DNA of 64,000 bases, taken from positions 62,001 to 126,000 of the forward strand of contig JACKBA010000009.1 of assembly GCA_020634815.1 (NCBI GenBank), read 5' to 3'. This DNA comes from Caldilineaceae bacterium (GTDB taxonomy: Bacteria; Chloroflexota; Anaerolineae; Caldilineales; Caldilineaceae). Within the stretch, counting starts at the first letter, position 1; every line of letters begins with the position of its first letter. The notes below the pieces were generated by a model, which ran no database searches, had not been told where the DNA came from, and was given only the letters and a program-made list of their open reading frames with translations. The position numbers and the translations under genes were made by a program. Shown one piece after another: positions 48,698 through 63,413 of the stretch.

Positions 48698-50194
48698 CTA
48701 TTGCGGCACCGGCGGATAGTTGGGCACCACCCAGGTGATATCACCGTAGGCTGGCGGCGGCCAGAGCAGGTAGACATCAACCCAGCGACGCCAGGAAACA
48801 TAGTTGGCATCCTCGTAGGCGAGGTCGATACGCCGCGAAATGATGCCGCCGCCCGTGTCCAGCGCATCGCCCGTGCCGTAGCCGGGCACGTAAACCTGCG
48901 AGCGCAGCGGGACCAGGCGCGGGTCGACCGCCACGACACCCTGCCGTACGACGTCGCCGGTGCGCGTGCGGTTCCCGCCGGCCGACGCGGCCGTGTAGCT
49001 CGTGGCCAGCATCTTGATCTTGCGCCAGTAGGTGATCACGGTGCCGTCCGGCATGGTCTCCGTCTTGGGTTCGATGCCCTGCCCGTAGGCAATGCGGCGG
49101 TCGGCTGGCTCCTGCGCCAGCCAGCGATCTTCCAGCGTCGTGTCGACCACCTCGCCGTTTTCGTAGCGCTCGCGATAGCGCGTGCGCGTGATTCCTTCGG
49201 CGCCCGGCGCCAGCACTTCCTGCGTGTCGATGGGCAGGTTCGGGTCGGCGACAAAGACCGTCTCGAAGGGCGCAATCTCCTCTTCGACCGTCACATCTTC
49301 GCTCACGCGCGTCACCCCGATCTTCATATTGTCGTACAGTTCGGCCTCCAGGGGCGGATCGACGCGATCCTGCCCGGAGACGACAATGCCGAGATCGCTC
49401 AGCGCATCGCCCACGGTTTCGGCGCGGGTGCGGGTCTTCACCAGGCGGCCATCCACCTGGAGCGAAACGGGCACGCTGCGCTGGATGTAGACGTTCAGGT
49501 TGGCGTTGACGGCGCTGCCCAGGCTAGGCTGCACCCGGTCGCCCAGATAGAGAATCACGCCACTCCGCCGCAGCGCCTCGCCGACGGTCTGCGCCGTGGT
49601 GTCGATGGTATAGGTCAGGTCATCCTCGTGCACGACGACCGGCACCGAACGGTAAATACGCACCTGGAGCGGCTCGGTGCGCACCGACTCCCAGGCAAAG
49701 CCGCGGTCGTACGTCGGCGCACTCTGCTGCACCGTCACCGCGGGCAGAGGCTGGTCCGCGCCCCACGCGCTGCCGTTGAGCAACACCTCGTCATAGGTAT
49801 CGAGCACCATGCCGGCGTCGGTCAGAAGCTGGCGCGGGGTGAGTCCCCAGCTTGACACCTGCGAGTCGCGCCCGTCAGCCAGAATGCGCACGGGCCGGGC
49901 TCGCTCTACCGTCAAGGTCATGTCGCGCTCGACCGCGCTCTCCAGCCCCGGCGCAACGCGATCGCGCTCCGCGGGCTGGATGCCCAGGTCGAGCAGCAGA
50001 TCGCGCACGGTAGCACGGTGAGTATAGATAGTCTCCTCCATGCCGTCGACCTGCACATAAACCGGGCGCGCCGCCAACCAGTAGAGTGCCCACAGGCCCA
50101 ACACACCAAGCAACAGGGCGCCGGCGGTGTAGAGTCTCGAGTTGAGCCCCGCCTTGTGCGACGCGACGGGACGATCTGCCAGGACAGAAGCCAT
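48698..50194 (-). CDS. DUF348-G5-3D domain cell-wall protein (YabE/Rpf-like)
   Basis: The 498-residue protein has one N-terminal membrane segment (LYTAGALLLGVLGLWALYWLA). Three DUF348 repeats follow, each with a pattern such as VRDLLLDLGIQPAERDRV. A G5 domain lies around residues 310-360 (EEEIAPFETVFVADPNLP, YENGEVVDT). The C-terminal 3D domain has MLATSYTAAS, TRTGDVVRQGVVAVDPRLVP and GDALDTGGGIISRRIDLAYED, including the Asp residues that name the family. Such proteins act as wall lytic or resuscitation-type factors. It is the first gene of the envelope operon, with a promoter ending 6 nt before its ATG. Confidence 0.92.
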   Translation of the reverse strand: MASVLADRPVASHKAGLNSRLYTAGALLLGVLGLWALYWLAARPVYVQVDGMEETIYTHRATVRDLLLDLGIQPAERDRVAPGLESAVERDMTLTVERARPVRILADGRDSQVSSWGLTPRQLLTDAGMVLDTYDEVLLNGSAWGADQPLPAVTVQQSAPTYDRGFAWESVRTEPLQVRIYRSVPVVVHEDDLTYTIDTTAQTVGEALRRSGVILYLGDRVQPSLGSAVNANLNVYIQRSVPVSLQVDGRLVKTRTRAETVGDALSDLGIVVSGQDRVDPPLEAELYDNMKIGVTRVSEDVTVEEEIAPFETVFVADPNLPIDTQEVLAPGAEGITRTRYRERYENGEVVDTTLEDRWLAQEPADRRIAYGQGIEPKTETMPDGTVITYWRKIKMLATSYTAASAGGNRTRTGDVVRQGVVAVDPRLVPLRSQVYVPGYGTGDALDTGGGIISRRIDLAYEDANYVSWRRWVDVYLLWPPPAYGDITWVVPNYPPVPQ

Positions 50195-50200
50195 TGGGCT

Positions 50201-50229
50201 ATTGTATCCAATGCAAAAGCGATTGCCAA
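50201..50229 (-). promoter_or_regulatory. Envelope operon promoter, probably leaderless
   Basis: TTGGCA (50229-50224) and TACAAT (50206-50201) are spaced by 17 nt. Only 6 nt separate the -10 from the ATG at 50194, so transcription should begin at or next to the start codon. Confidence 0.6.
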
Positions 50230-50289
50230 AGAGTAGATGGAAATAAAGATTAGCGGAACCTTAGTGCAGGGTGTTAGCATCTTGAAGCT

Positions 50290-52812
50290 ATGGATGGCCC
50301 AGTTCTGGACGCAAAACCGAAGGAGCGCACAACGGCGCGCATAGCCCTTTTGCTTGCGTTGCTGACCGGTTTTGCCCTCCGTCTCCTGCACCTGGGGGCG
50401 GAATCGCTGTGGTACGACGAGACGGTCAGCGTCCATCTCGCCCGCCAGCCCATCCCTGCCATGATCGCGCACACGGCCGGCGACATCCACCCGCCCGGCT
50501 ACTACCTGCTTCTGCATCTCTGGCAGCAGCTCACGGCGCCCACGCTGCTACACGGGCTCGAATATCTCTACGCGTGGCCCAGCGTCTTCGCCGGGATGGT
50601 CGTGCTTGCCCTGCTCTATGCTACCGGCCGCCGCCTCTTCAACCCCAAGGTCGCGCTCGTTGCCGTGACGCTGGCGGCGGTCAATCCCTTCCAGATCTGG
50701 TACAGCCAGGAAGTACGCATGTACACCGCCGGCGCTGCGTTGGGGCTGCTCTGCCTCTGGGCGCTGCTCGCCTTTGCCGGCGGGCGACACAAGGTGCGCT
50801 GGTTAACGGTCTACGCATTGGCCGCAGCGGCCGGTCTCTACACGCTCTACTATTTCGCCTTTTGGCTCATCGCACTCAATCTCGTGGCGATTCTCGTCCT
50901 CTGGCCGCCGCCGACCGGACGCGGCCGTCGCTTTGCTGCGTGGCTCGCCGCGCAGGTTGCGACGCTCGTGCTCTTTGCGCCGTGGCTGCCCATCGTGGCG
51001 CGCCAGGTGACCGACCCGCCCGTCCCGCCCTGGCGCGCACCGTGGCAGAGCGCCGGCGCGTTCCTGGCTAGCGCCGGCGAGGCGTTGGCCGCGCTGCTCG
51101 TCGGCCAATCGCCGCCCGGTGCGATTGTCTGGCCCTGGGCAATCCCGGTGCTGGCGCTCGTGGCCGGCTTTAGCTGGTGGGCATGGGGCCACCGCGGGCA
51201 AAGCCGGCGCAGCACGTCAGCGGCGATCGTGCTGATTCTGGTATTCGTGCCGATCGGGCTGATCTTCGCCATCACGCTCTTTGCCACACCCATCTACCAC
51301 GTGCGCTACATCTACCTCTACGCGACCATCTTTCTACTCGTGCCGGCCGTATTGCTTGTTGCGATCTGGCGGCGCTGGCAGTGGCTGGGCGGCGCAGTGC
51401 TCTTCCTGCTGCTGGCGATCTCGGCCTGGTCGCTGCTCGCCTTCTGGACAAACCCGCGCTACAGGGCCGACGACCACCGCGGCGCCGTGGCGCAACTGGC
51501 CGCGCAGTGGCGACCCGGCGATGCGATCCTGGCCAACGCCGGCTGGATCTATCCCGTGCTGACGACCTACTGGCCCGTCGATGGTGCGGGCATCGACGGC
51601 AGTGTCCCGCCGCCGATTTCGACCCTCGCCCCTATTGATGGCTACGCGCAATCTACCGCCGCGGACCCCACCATGCTCCAGACGCCGGCAGTTGCCCGTA
51701 GCGGAAGCGTCGACGGCGAGCCGTCGCTGGGCTGGGGAAACCCTGAATCCGACTTCTTCGCCATCTCGGAAGCAAATACCACGACAGCGCTCGACACCAT
51801 CTCCGCCAGCGCCGGTCGCCTCTGGCACTACCGCCTCTACGACACCGTCAACGACCCGGACGGCGCCATCCGCGGCTGGCTGGACAACAACGCCACGCTG
51901 CTGGCCGAAACGCCCATCCCCGGCCGCGACTTTGGCCTGCTCCAGTTGTACGACCTGCCCGGCACGGCCTCCATACCACCCCTCTCGCCGGCGGATGCCG
52001 TGTGTTTTGCCGGCGCGCTCTGCCTTGATGGCTACGCGCAACCGACCGCCGCGACCGCCGGCGCACCGCTCTACGTGGCCAGCCGCTGGCGCGCAACGCA
52101 GGCGCTGCCCGATCTGGCGCTGAGCCTGCGCCTCTACGACAGTGACGGCCGGCTGGCCGCACAGGCTGACGGCGGATTTCTCCCCGCCACAAGCACATGG
52201 GCGCCCCAGGAGAGCCAATCGCAGCCCCTTGCCCTGCCCCTGCCCGTGAGCCTGAAGCCGGGAAGCTATCGCACCGAGGTGGTCGTCTACCGGGCCGACG
52301 ACGGCGCGCCCCTCCCGCCAGACGAAGCGCAGCGCGCCATCGAGGGACATCGCTGGCCGTTGGGAACGGTGGAGATTGTACCTGCCGCGCAGGCGCCGGA
52401 ACTACCCGCCCCGCTGGCGACGTTTGACTATCTGGAACTGGTCGACGTGCAGTTGGATCGCACGGAAGCCGCTCCGGGCGACAGCGTGCAGATGACAGCT
52501 TACTGGCAGCCGCGCCCGAGTCCGTACCGCGATAGCTATCGTGCGAACATCGCCTTGCACGCCGTGGACGGGAGCGAGGCGCAGGCGTGGGCGTTCACCC
52601 TGGGCGGCGACGCGTATCCGAGCGGCGCGTGGCCGGCAGAACGGCCCGTGCGCGATGGGTATGCGCTGCCCCTGGCGGAGTCGCTCGCACCGGGAGCGTA
52701 CACGCTGAGCGTTGGGCTGACGCGTGCTAGCGACGCTGCGGTCATTGCAGCGCAGCAGGGCTGGCGCACAGTGGAGCAGGTCCCCGTTGGGACGATCACG
52801 ATTACGCCGTGA
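50290..52812 (+). CDS. GT39-like membrane glycosyltransferase
   Basis: The 840-residue protein has about 11 membrane segments in its first 400 residues. The first outer loop AESLWYDETVSVHLAR carries the Asp-Glu pair of GT-C family 39 enzymes, and DIHPPGYYLLLHLWQQL follows. The remainder is soluble and mostly beta: it includes LALPLPVSLKPGSYRTEVVV and LAPGAYTLSVGLTRASDAAV, which look like two beta-sandwich modules. It is divergent from the seven-gene run and should work on the same surface glycans. The stop overlaps an upstream in-frame codon of the next gene, but that gene probably starts later. Confidence 0.87.
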   Translation: MDGPVLDAKPKERTTARIALLLALLTGFALRLLHLGAESLWYDETVSVHLARQPIPAMIAHTAGDIHPPGYYLLLHLWQQLTAPTLLHGLEYLYAWPSVFAGMVVLALLYATGRRLFNPKVALVAVTLAAVNPFQIWYSQEVRMYTAGAALGLLCLWALLAFAGGRHKVRWLTVYALAAAAGLYTLYYFAFWLIALNLVAILVLWPPPTGRGRRFAAWLAAQVATLVLFAPWLPIVARQVTDPPVPPWRAPWQSAGAFLASAGEALAALLVGQSPPGAIVWPWAIPVLALVAGFSWWAWGHRGQSRRSTSAAIVLILVFVPIGLIFAITLFATPIYHVRYIYLYATIFLLVPAVLLVAIWRRWQWLGGAVLFLLLAISAWSLLAFWTNPRYRADDHRGAVAQLAAQWRPGDAILANAGWIYPVLTTYWPVDGAGIDGSVPPPISTLAPIDGYAQSTAADPTMLQTPAVARSGSVDGEPSLGWGNPESDFFAISEANTTTALDTISASAGRLWHYRLYDTVNDPDGAIRGWLDNNATLLAETPIPGRDFGLLQLYDLPGTASIPPLSPADAVCFAGALCLDGYAQPTAATAGAPLYVASRWRATQALPDLALSLRLYDSDGRLAAQADGGFLPATSTWAPQESQSQPLALPLPVSLKPGSYRTEVVVYRADDGAPLPPDEAQRAIEGHRWPLGTVEIVPAAQAPELPAPLATFDYLELVDVQLDRTEAAPGDSVQMTAYWQPRPSPYRDSYRANIALHAVDGSEAQAWAFTLGGDAYPSGAWPAERPVRDGYALPLAESLAPGAYTLSVGLTRASDAAVIAAQQGWRTVEQVPVGTITITP

Positions 52813-52856
52813 GCCTGACGGCGCCGGGAAAAGATCGTAGATTTCCGGGCGTTGAT

Positions 52857-52886
52857 TTGGGACGGCACTTTGAACGAGAGTATACT
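52857..52886 (+). promoter_or_regulatory. Promoter of the stalk protein, probably leaderless
   Basis: TTGGGA (52857-52862) and TATACT (52881-52886) are spaced by 18 nt, and the ATG at 52893 follows after 6 nt. This supports that ATG over the upstream in-frame start at 52809. Confidence 0.55.
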
Positions 52887-52892
52887 GACCTG

Positions 52893-53953
<1,061 letters not shown>

Positions 53954-53957
<4 letters not shown>

Positions 53958-54775
53958 CCTTCGCCGTCATCCGGCATGCCGTTCTCGGTAGCGCCCGCCT
54001 CGCCCGTTGTGACCGGCACCAGTTCGATCTCGCCGAAGGTGTCGTCCTGCACCACTTCGATTTCGCGTAGCTTGACCAGTTCCAGCACGGCCAGAAAGGT
54101 CACGATGACCTCGATACGCGTTGCGCTGCGGCTGAGCAGCGCCTCGAAGCTGACGCCGCGGCGGGTGCGAGCGCCGGCATTCATCGCCGCGTAAAGATAG
54201 GACCTCACATTCTCAATCTGCTCCGAGACCGTGATGGTGTAGGTTTTCACGCGCGGCATGGGCGGGTCGACGGGCATGCGCTGGAGCACCTTGCGCAGCG
54301 CCCGCTGCAACTTCTCCAGGTCGACGTTGCTCAGATCCAGCCGTTTCTCCACATCAGGACGTGGCGCCGTGCGCAGGTAGACGCGCATTCCGGCTTCCTC
54401 GCGCAGCCGCAGCGCCGAGGCGGCCTCCTTGAAGCGGCGGTATTCGAGCAACTGGCGCACGAGCGCGTCGCCGCTCGCCTCCTCCTCATCGTCGACGGGC
54501 GGCCGCGGCTTGGGCAGCAGGTGATAGGACTTGATGTAGAGCAGACGCGAGGCAATGACTAGGAACTCAGCCAGCGCGCCGGCCTCAATCTCTTCAAGCT
54601 GGTTGAGCGTCCGCAGATATTGGTCGGTGACGGACATGAGGCTGACGACGCTGATGTCCATCTCCTGCGTCTCGATCATGCGCAGCAGCAGGTCGAGCGG
54701 CCCTTCATAGACGGGCAGCGTCACGGCATAACCGGCGCCCAGTGTCTGATCGCGGTTGGAGATTGGTGTCGTCAC
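53954..54775 (-). CDS. scpA: Segregation and condensation protein ScpA
   Basis: The 273-residue kleisin begins after a GTG start and has the ScpA opening YEGPLDLLLRMIETQEMDI. The helical segment YLRTLNQLEEIEAGALAEFLVIASRLLYIKS follows, and the C-terminal winged-helix domain contains VIVTFLAVLELVKLREIEVVQ. It bridges the SMC dimer in chromosome condensation. The usual partner scpB is not adjacent. It follows the giant amidase gene by 7 nt on the same strand and converges on the stalk gene with a 4-nt overlap at the stops (CTAG). Confidence 0.95.
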
Positions 54776-54782
54776 GTCTACC

Positions 54783-58694
<3,912 letters not shown>

Positions 58695-58728
58695 CTAGGC
58701 TCCACGTCGTAGTCTGTTCAAGACGCGG

Positions 58729-58734
58729 ATTATA
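58729..58734 (-). promoter_or_regulatory. Extended -10 of the amidase gene
   Basis: TATAAT with GTGC directly before it (58738-58735) lies 34 nt upstream of the start codon. No -35 matches at 17 nt. The GTGC overlaps the end of the terminator stem. Confidence 0.5.
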
Positions 58735-58775
58735 GCACGCTGCCGGCGAATGGCTCGATTTCACCGGCAGCGTGC
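58735..58775 (-). terminator. Inverted repeat between the two giant paralogues
   Basis: A perfect 12-bp stem, 58735-58746 with 58764-58775, lies 29 nt after the upstream gene's stop. The downstream promoter begins at its foot and there is no T-run, so termination may be partial. Confidence 0.6.
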
Positions 58776-58804
58776 GGAAGGAACCCGGGTTGACCTGCGT
58801 GCCG

Positions 58805-61800
58805 TTACGGGCGCAACTCGCTGGGAATGTTGCCCATGCTTGGCGGCGCCATGCGCGGCGCACCGGCCAGCGAGGGCAGCGCCGCGGCAAGCGAGGGCGC
58901 TGCCTGATCCAAAATGTACGGCGGCAGGCGATAGGATTCCGGCGGCAGATAGGGCAGCGGGTCGGAGAAGCCGCCCCAGCCGTCGGTGCGCTGGTACGGG
59001 TCGATGCGGATGGCGAAGTGCAGGTGCGGTCCCGTGCTGCCGCCCGTGTTGCCACTGCGGCCAAACACCTGCCCCGCGGCAAGTTGCTGACCCTGGCTCA
59101 CATCAACACCAGACAGGTGAGCGTAGATCGACTCGCCCCACGGGTGACGCAGCAACACATAGTTGCCAAAGCCGTCCTGCTCGAATCCAACCTGCTGCAC
59201 CACGGCGCCGTCGACCGCCTGCACCGGCGTCCCTTCCGGCAGCCAGAAGTCGATACCGTTGTGACCGAGCAACGGGACACCGTCGTAGGAGAAGCGGCTG
59301 TAGTAATCGGCGTTCTCACCCCAAAGCTGCGAGATGTCGAACGTGCCGGCATAGGGCGCCGTCAGATAGACGCCGGTCAGCGGGTCGGGAACGCCAGTGC
59401 CCGGCAGCTTGGGGGCATAGCGCAGCAGTGCGCCGGCGGCCGGTGTCGCCTCGGCCACCCAGCCGCGCACTTCGCCGCCAGGCACGAGGATGCCGCCGAC
59501 GCGCCACCAGGCTAGGCCATCGACCTGCTCGCTGCCATCGAGGATCACGACGGTGCTGCGGGGCAGGAGCGCGCCCAGCACATCGTCACCAGGCTTGTTG
59601 GCCACGCCGGGTGAGCGGCGCACGTTGACGAAATCGGTCGTCTGGGCCAGGTCGCCAAGACGGAAGGTGTCGGGCGGCGTGTCGGTGTCGTGCACCATGA
59701 CCATGAGCGTTTCGCCATCGGCGGTGCGCTCCGCCATCCACCCCTGCTGCAAGCGGCCAGCCGGATCGGCGATGCGCACCTGCCACCAGAGCATCGCGTC
59801 GCGCTCTTCCGGCCCGGAGAGCACCGCGCCCTCCACCCCCGGCATGATCTCGGCGATGATGTCTTCGGGCGCGGCGCTGACGCCGGACGTCCGGCGCAGG
59901 CGCACGATGGTGGTCGTGGCGAAGCGGTCGCCGGGCGTGAAGGTGTAGGCAGGCGGCGGCGCCGGCAGGGCCGGAGGTTCCGGGGCGCCCAATTCGAGCA
60001 GCACATCGCCGTTTGCCAGCGCCTGGGCCATCCAGCCGTTGAGCAGCCGGCCGTCAGGCGCGCGCCAGCTCAGCCGCCACCAGGTCATTTGGTCGGCACG
60101 TTCCGGACCGCCCAGCACGGTGAGCGCCTCGCCCGGTGGGACGAGTGCAACGGTGTCGGTCGCCGGCTTATTGGTGGTGCCGGGCGTCTGGCGCATGCGC
60201 ACCGTCGTCGTCGTGCGCACAGTGTCGCCGGGGCTGAAGGCGCCGCCGGCGCCGCTCACCGGCGGTGCTACGGGCACATAGGCCTCAAGCAACACGATGC
60301 CGGTGGTCGTGTACTGGGCAACCCAGCCGTCGACCGTGGCGCCGTTGATCGGGCCGCGCACCGCCCAATAGGGCACGCCGCCGGCCATGACGAAGATCGG
60401 GTCACGCACGGTGAGCACGGTGCCCTGCGGAAGCTGGCCGAGCACCTGCCCTGCCGGTACGGCGCGCAGGTTGACGATGTCCAGCGTGCGCACAAAGTCG
60501 CCGGCCTTGTAGCTGGCCGGGCGCAACGTGCCGAAGACGGTCAGCGCCAGCAGGCGGATGCCGTCGAGCGTGTACTGGGCGATCCAGCCGTCGGTCACCT
60601 GGCCGTTGAGCATGGTGCGCACGGCCCAGTAGGGCAGCCCGCCCACCATGGCGTACTGCGCGTTGCGCACGGTGACCTGCGCGTCCACAGGCAACTGCCC
60701 CAGGATCTGCCCGCCGGGTGCGGCGCGGAAGTTGACGATGTCGAGCGTGCGCAGGACGTCGCCCACCTTGTAGGCGGCGGGCTTGGGCGGCGGCTCCTTC
60801 CAGCGGTAGTCGTTGGCCAGCGCGTCGCGGAAGCCGGCAATGACGCCATTCTTGCCCTCGATGTACCACTGGTCGAGCCGCGGCCAACGGTAGAGAATCA
60901 ACGATCGAATCTGCTGATTGCCCGGCTGCTGGTTCCACCAGTTGATCTCGGCGTAGGCGGCCTGCACCCAGCCGTTGTTGGCATCCAGCCAGGGCACATC
61001 CTGGTCGGTCTCGGTAATGTAGACGGGAAGCTGGCGCATGGCAGCGGGAATCGCCGTCATGAAGTTGCGGTAGGTCACGAAGTTGTAGTAGTAGGCCTGG
61101 AAAGGCGGATTCATCGTCGAGGTATCGGTGATGAGCGCCGGGTCGCTGCCATGGGTGTAGGTGTGCAGCGCCATGCCGTCGCAGCCGTTGGCGCCCAGTC
61201 CGGCCAGGATATCGGTGAAGTACTGGATCCAGTTGCCGGTCGGATTGCCGGGGTAGACAGTGTCGATATTCCACGGCGCCACCGCACCGACGATGACCTG
61301 GTCGTCGGCATGGCCGGGCAGTGCCTTGATGGCGGCCCGGCACAATTGGAAGCACTGCACATAGTCGGCAGGCGTAATGGGCACGAGCGCGCCGCGTGTG
61401 GCGGCCGCAGCCAGGCGATCATCGCGCCGGGAAGGGTCGGCAGAGGCGGCGGGCTGCGGCGCCAGCGCGCCGAAGCGCGATTCGCTGCCGTGGCCAAAGG
61501 GGTCCTCGGCCGGCCCCGTCACGGGCTCGTCGGCGGCCGCAGCGACGTTTTCGGCGGTGCGCACGCCGGCGGCAGATTCCGGCCACTCCTGGCGGTGGTT
61601 CATCTCGTTGCCGATGATCCAGATGCGGCAGCCCGGCGAGGCGGCGACAAAGTTGGCGACACGGCGGGCAAAGTCAGGGTAGCGCGCCGGCAGCGGCAAC
61701 GTGCCGACGCTGCCGTAGCCGTGGTTGATGCGGCAGATGATGCCGAAGTCCTGGTTGCTCCATGGCCTGTAATCGCGACCGCTCGTATCGGCGGGATCGC

Positions 61801-61918
61801 TGCCCACGGCCTCGGTGAAGAGCACCCAGCCGCGCCGGCCGGCCGCCGCCATGATCGACTCGCCGCCCGGATCGTGCAGGCCGAAGATATAGGGCGAGTC
61901 GAAGAGTTCACGTGGCAT
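58805..61918 (-). CDS. Giant protein: glycosidase-like barrel, SH3b repeats and M23 peptidase
   Basis: The 1037-residue protein starts MPRELFDSPYIFGLHDPGGE, closely like its neighbour. The barrel spans residues 1-400, with candidate catalytic Glu105 (IIGNEMN) and Glu303 (YITETDQ). Five SH3b-like repeats of about 75-90 residues follow; repeats one and two share the pattern RTLDIVN then GQLP, and later ones have RTTTTVRMRQTPG-type starts. The C-terminal M23 domain has zinc ligands in GHNGIDFWLP and STGPHLHFAI. I infer a cell-wall hydrolase that binds glycan with its barrel and cuts peptides with M23. No signal peptide is apparent, so its export route is unclear. Confidence 0.85.
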   Translation of the reverse strand: MPRELFDSPYIFGLHDPGGESIMAAAGRRGWVLFTEAVGSDPADTSGRDYRPWSNQDFGIICRINHGYGSVGTLPLPARYPDFARRVANFVAASPGCRIWIIGNEMNHRQEWPESAAGVRTAENVAAAADEPVTGPAEDPFGHGSESRFGALAPQPAASADPSRRDDRLAAAATRGALVPITPADYVQCFQLCRAAIKALPGHADDQVIVGAVAPWNIDTVYPGNPTGNWIQYFTDILAGLGANGCDGMALHTYTHGSDPALITDTSTMNPPFQAYYYNFVTYRNFMTAIPAAMRQLPVYITETDQDVPWLDANNGWVQAAYAEINWWNQQPGNQQIRSLILYRWPRLDQWYIEGKNGVIAGFRDALANDYRWKEPPPKPAAYKVGDVLRTLDIVNFRAAPGGQILGQLPVDAQVTVRNAQYAMVGGLPYWAVRTMLNGQVTDGWIAQYTLDGIRLLALTVFGTLRPASYKAGDFVRTLDIVNLRAVPAGQVLGQLPQGTVLTVRDPIFVMAGGVPYWAVRGPINGATVDGWVAQYTTTGIVLLEAYVPVAPPVSGAGGAFSPGDTVRTTTTVRMRQTPGTTNKPATDTVALVPPGEALTVLGGPERADQMTWWRLSWRAPDGRLLNGWMAQALANGDVLLELGAPEPPALPAPPPAYTFTPGDRFATTTIVRLRRTSGVSAAPEDIIAEIMPGVEGAVLSGPEERDAMLWWQVRIADPAGRLQQGWMAERTADGETLMVMVHDTDTPPDTFRLGDLAQTTDFVNVRRSPGVANKPGDDVLGALLPRSTVVILDGSEQVDGLAWWRVGGILVPGGEVRGWVAEATPAAGALLRYAPKLPGTGVPDPLTGVYLTAPYAGTFDISQLWGENADYYSRFSYDGVPLLGHNGIDFWLPEGTPVQAVDGAVVQQVGFEQDGFGNYVLLRHPWGESIYAHLSGVDVSQGQQLAAGQVFGRSGNTGGSTGPHLHFAIRIDPYQRTDGWGGFSDPLPYLPPESYRLPPYILDQAAPSLAAALPSLAGAPRMAPPSMGNIPSELRP

Positions 61919-61985
61919 AAGTCCCCCCGGTGACGATTGGGGCGCGCGGCAGGGCGCCGGCGCAGGTGGATGATGACGCGGCGGC

Positions 61986-61991
61986 ATGATA
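61986..61991 (-). promoter_or_regulatory. Extended -10 of the barrel-SH3b-M23 gene
   Basis: TATCAT with GTGC immediately before it (61995-61992), about 70 nt upstream of the start codon. It is almost identical to the element serving the downstream paralogue. Confidence 0.45.
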
Positions 61992-62132
61992 GCACGGATG
62001 GCGGGCGGCTGTCCATGCCGCCAAGTCCGGGACAAATCGACCAATTGCTACACGAACACGACTACACAATGGGGCTGCGACATAGCCATTCACAGGGCGG
62101 GCGTGCTCCGTCTCCCATCGGGAACATTCTTG

Positions 62133-62161
62133 TTGACTATGGAGTGCGGATTTGTTACATT
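62133..62161 (+). promoter_or_regulatory. Promoter of the LysM L,D-transpeptidase
   Basis: TTGACT (62133-62138) and TACATT (62156-62161) are spaced by exactly 17 nt, the best housekeeping-type promoter in the window. The leader would be about 75 nt. Confidence 0.65.
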
Positions 62162-62243
62162 TATTGTCAGAATTGGTTGTAGGACAAGTAGCTGGAAGCT
62201 CATTTTGGGCCAGAAAGTGAGCCGCTACCAGAGGAGAACCAGG

Positions 62244-63407
62244 ATGCAATTGATCTTGAAGACACGGCTTCTGCTGCGCCCGCTGGCGCTGCTGGCACTG
62301 GTCACCATCACCGCCACCCTGCTGACTACACGCACTGCACTCGCGCAGTCGAACAATCACACCGTACAGCCTGGCGAGAGCCTGTCGGCGATTGCACGCA
62401 AGTACGGCACCGACGTATCGACGCTCATGCGCATCAACAACATCAGCGACCCAAACCTGGTCCGCTCCGGGCAGAAGCTGGCCGTGCCCGGCGGGCCGGT
62501 CGGCAGCGGCGCGGGCCGTGAATTTGATGTGATGGAAAGCGGCGCGCCGCTGCTGAATGCAGGCGAAGAGACGCGCATCTACGTGACGCAACCCGGCGAT
62601 ACGCTCTCCAGCGTCGCCGCGCGGGTGGGCACGACGGCCGCCCGCCTGGCCGAGCTGAACCAGCGTTCACCATCGGAGCGGCTGCGCGTGGGCGAGCCAT
62701 TGCGCGTGCCCGCCAGCGCCTCCACTAACTTTTTGGTGCCGTTGGAAGACAGCATTCCGGCAGCCGGCAAGTATTACGTTCACGTCGTGGCGGAAGGGGA
62801 AACCTTGTCGGCGATCGCAGCGGCCTATGGCTCCTCCGTGCGCCAGATTCTCAAGGTGAATGAGTTTGACAGCGCCAACCAGGTCAAGCCCGGCATGCGC
62901 ATCGTCGTGCCGCCGCCCTCCTTTGCCGAACTCTTTGCCAACGTGCCCATGGGTGAAAACGGCGTGCCGGAATATCCGGTCGTACCGACCGAGGGCAAAT
63001 GGATCTCGGTAGACCTCAATCACCAGCGAACCTATGCATGGGAAGGCAACAAGCTGATCAAGAAGTTCGCCATTTCGTCGGGCAAATCACGCACCCCCAC
63101 GGTGACGGGCGACTTCCGCATCTGGGCCAAGATCCCTTCGCAGACCATGGAGGGTGGCAGCCTGGCCGCCGGCGACTATTACAATCTGCCCAACGTGCAG
63201 TGGGTGCAGTACTTCTACAAGGACTACTCCTTCCACGGCGCCTACTGGCACAACAACTTTGGCGTGCCCATGAGTCACGGCTGCGTCAACATGACCAACG
63301 CCGACGCCAAGTGGCTCTACGAGTGGGCATCGCCGACGGTGACCGAGTTCAAGTGGCACGTCACCGAAAAGTCGGACCCCGGCACGCTGGTAATCGTTCA
63401 TCCCTGA
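62244..63407 (+). CDS. LysM L,D-transpeptidase (YkuD domain)
   Basis: The 387-residue protein starts MQLILKTRLLLRPLALLAL, with a signal peptide ending near ALAQS and GAGGAG as ribosome site. Three LysM repeats follow: HTVQPGESLSAIARKYGT, YVTQPGDTLSSVAARVGT and HVVAEGETLSAIAAAYGS. The C-terminal YkuD domain has WISVDLNHQRTYAWEGNKL and the catalytic motif HGAYWHNNFGVPMSHGCVNM, with the active Cys in SHGCV. It should form 3-3 cross-links or attach proteins to peptidoglycan. It is 7 nt from the next gene but is not obviously related to it. Confidence 0.94.
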   Translation: MQLILKTRLLLRPLALLALVTITATLLTTRTALAQSNNHTVQPGESLSAIARKYGTDVSTLMRINNISDPNLVRSGQKLAVPGGPVGSGAGREFDVMESGAPLLNAGEETRIYVTQPGDTLSSVAARVGTTAARLAELNQRSPSERLRVGEPLRVPASASTNFLVPLEDSIPAAGKYYVHVVAEGETLSAIAAAYGSSVRQILKVNEFDSANQVKPGMRIVVPPPSFAELFANVPMGENGVPEYPVVPTEGKWISVDLNHQRTYAWEGNKLIKKFAISSGKSRTPTVTGDFRIWAKIPSQTMEGGSLAAGDYYNLPNVQWVQYFYKDYSFHGAYWHNNFGVPMSHGCVNMTNADAKWLYEWASPTVTEFKWHVTEKSDPGTLVIVHP

Positions 63408-63413
63408 CGCGCC

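Larger units (their letters stand above)
61919..62243. other. Divergent control region between the M23 giant and the L,D-transpeptidase
   Basis: This 325-nt gap has no gene. It carries a minus-strand extended -10 (61991-61986) and a plus-strand promoter (62133-62161). GAGGAG at 62231-62236 is the ribosome site of the transpeptidase gene. Confidence 0.6.

Noticed and set aside
52809..52892. An N-terminal extension of the stalk protein overlapping the GT39 stop
   Set aside because: The start at 52893 gives a proper signal peptide and sits 6 nt after a good promoter. The extension would bury the signal peptide.
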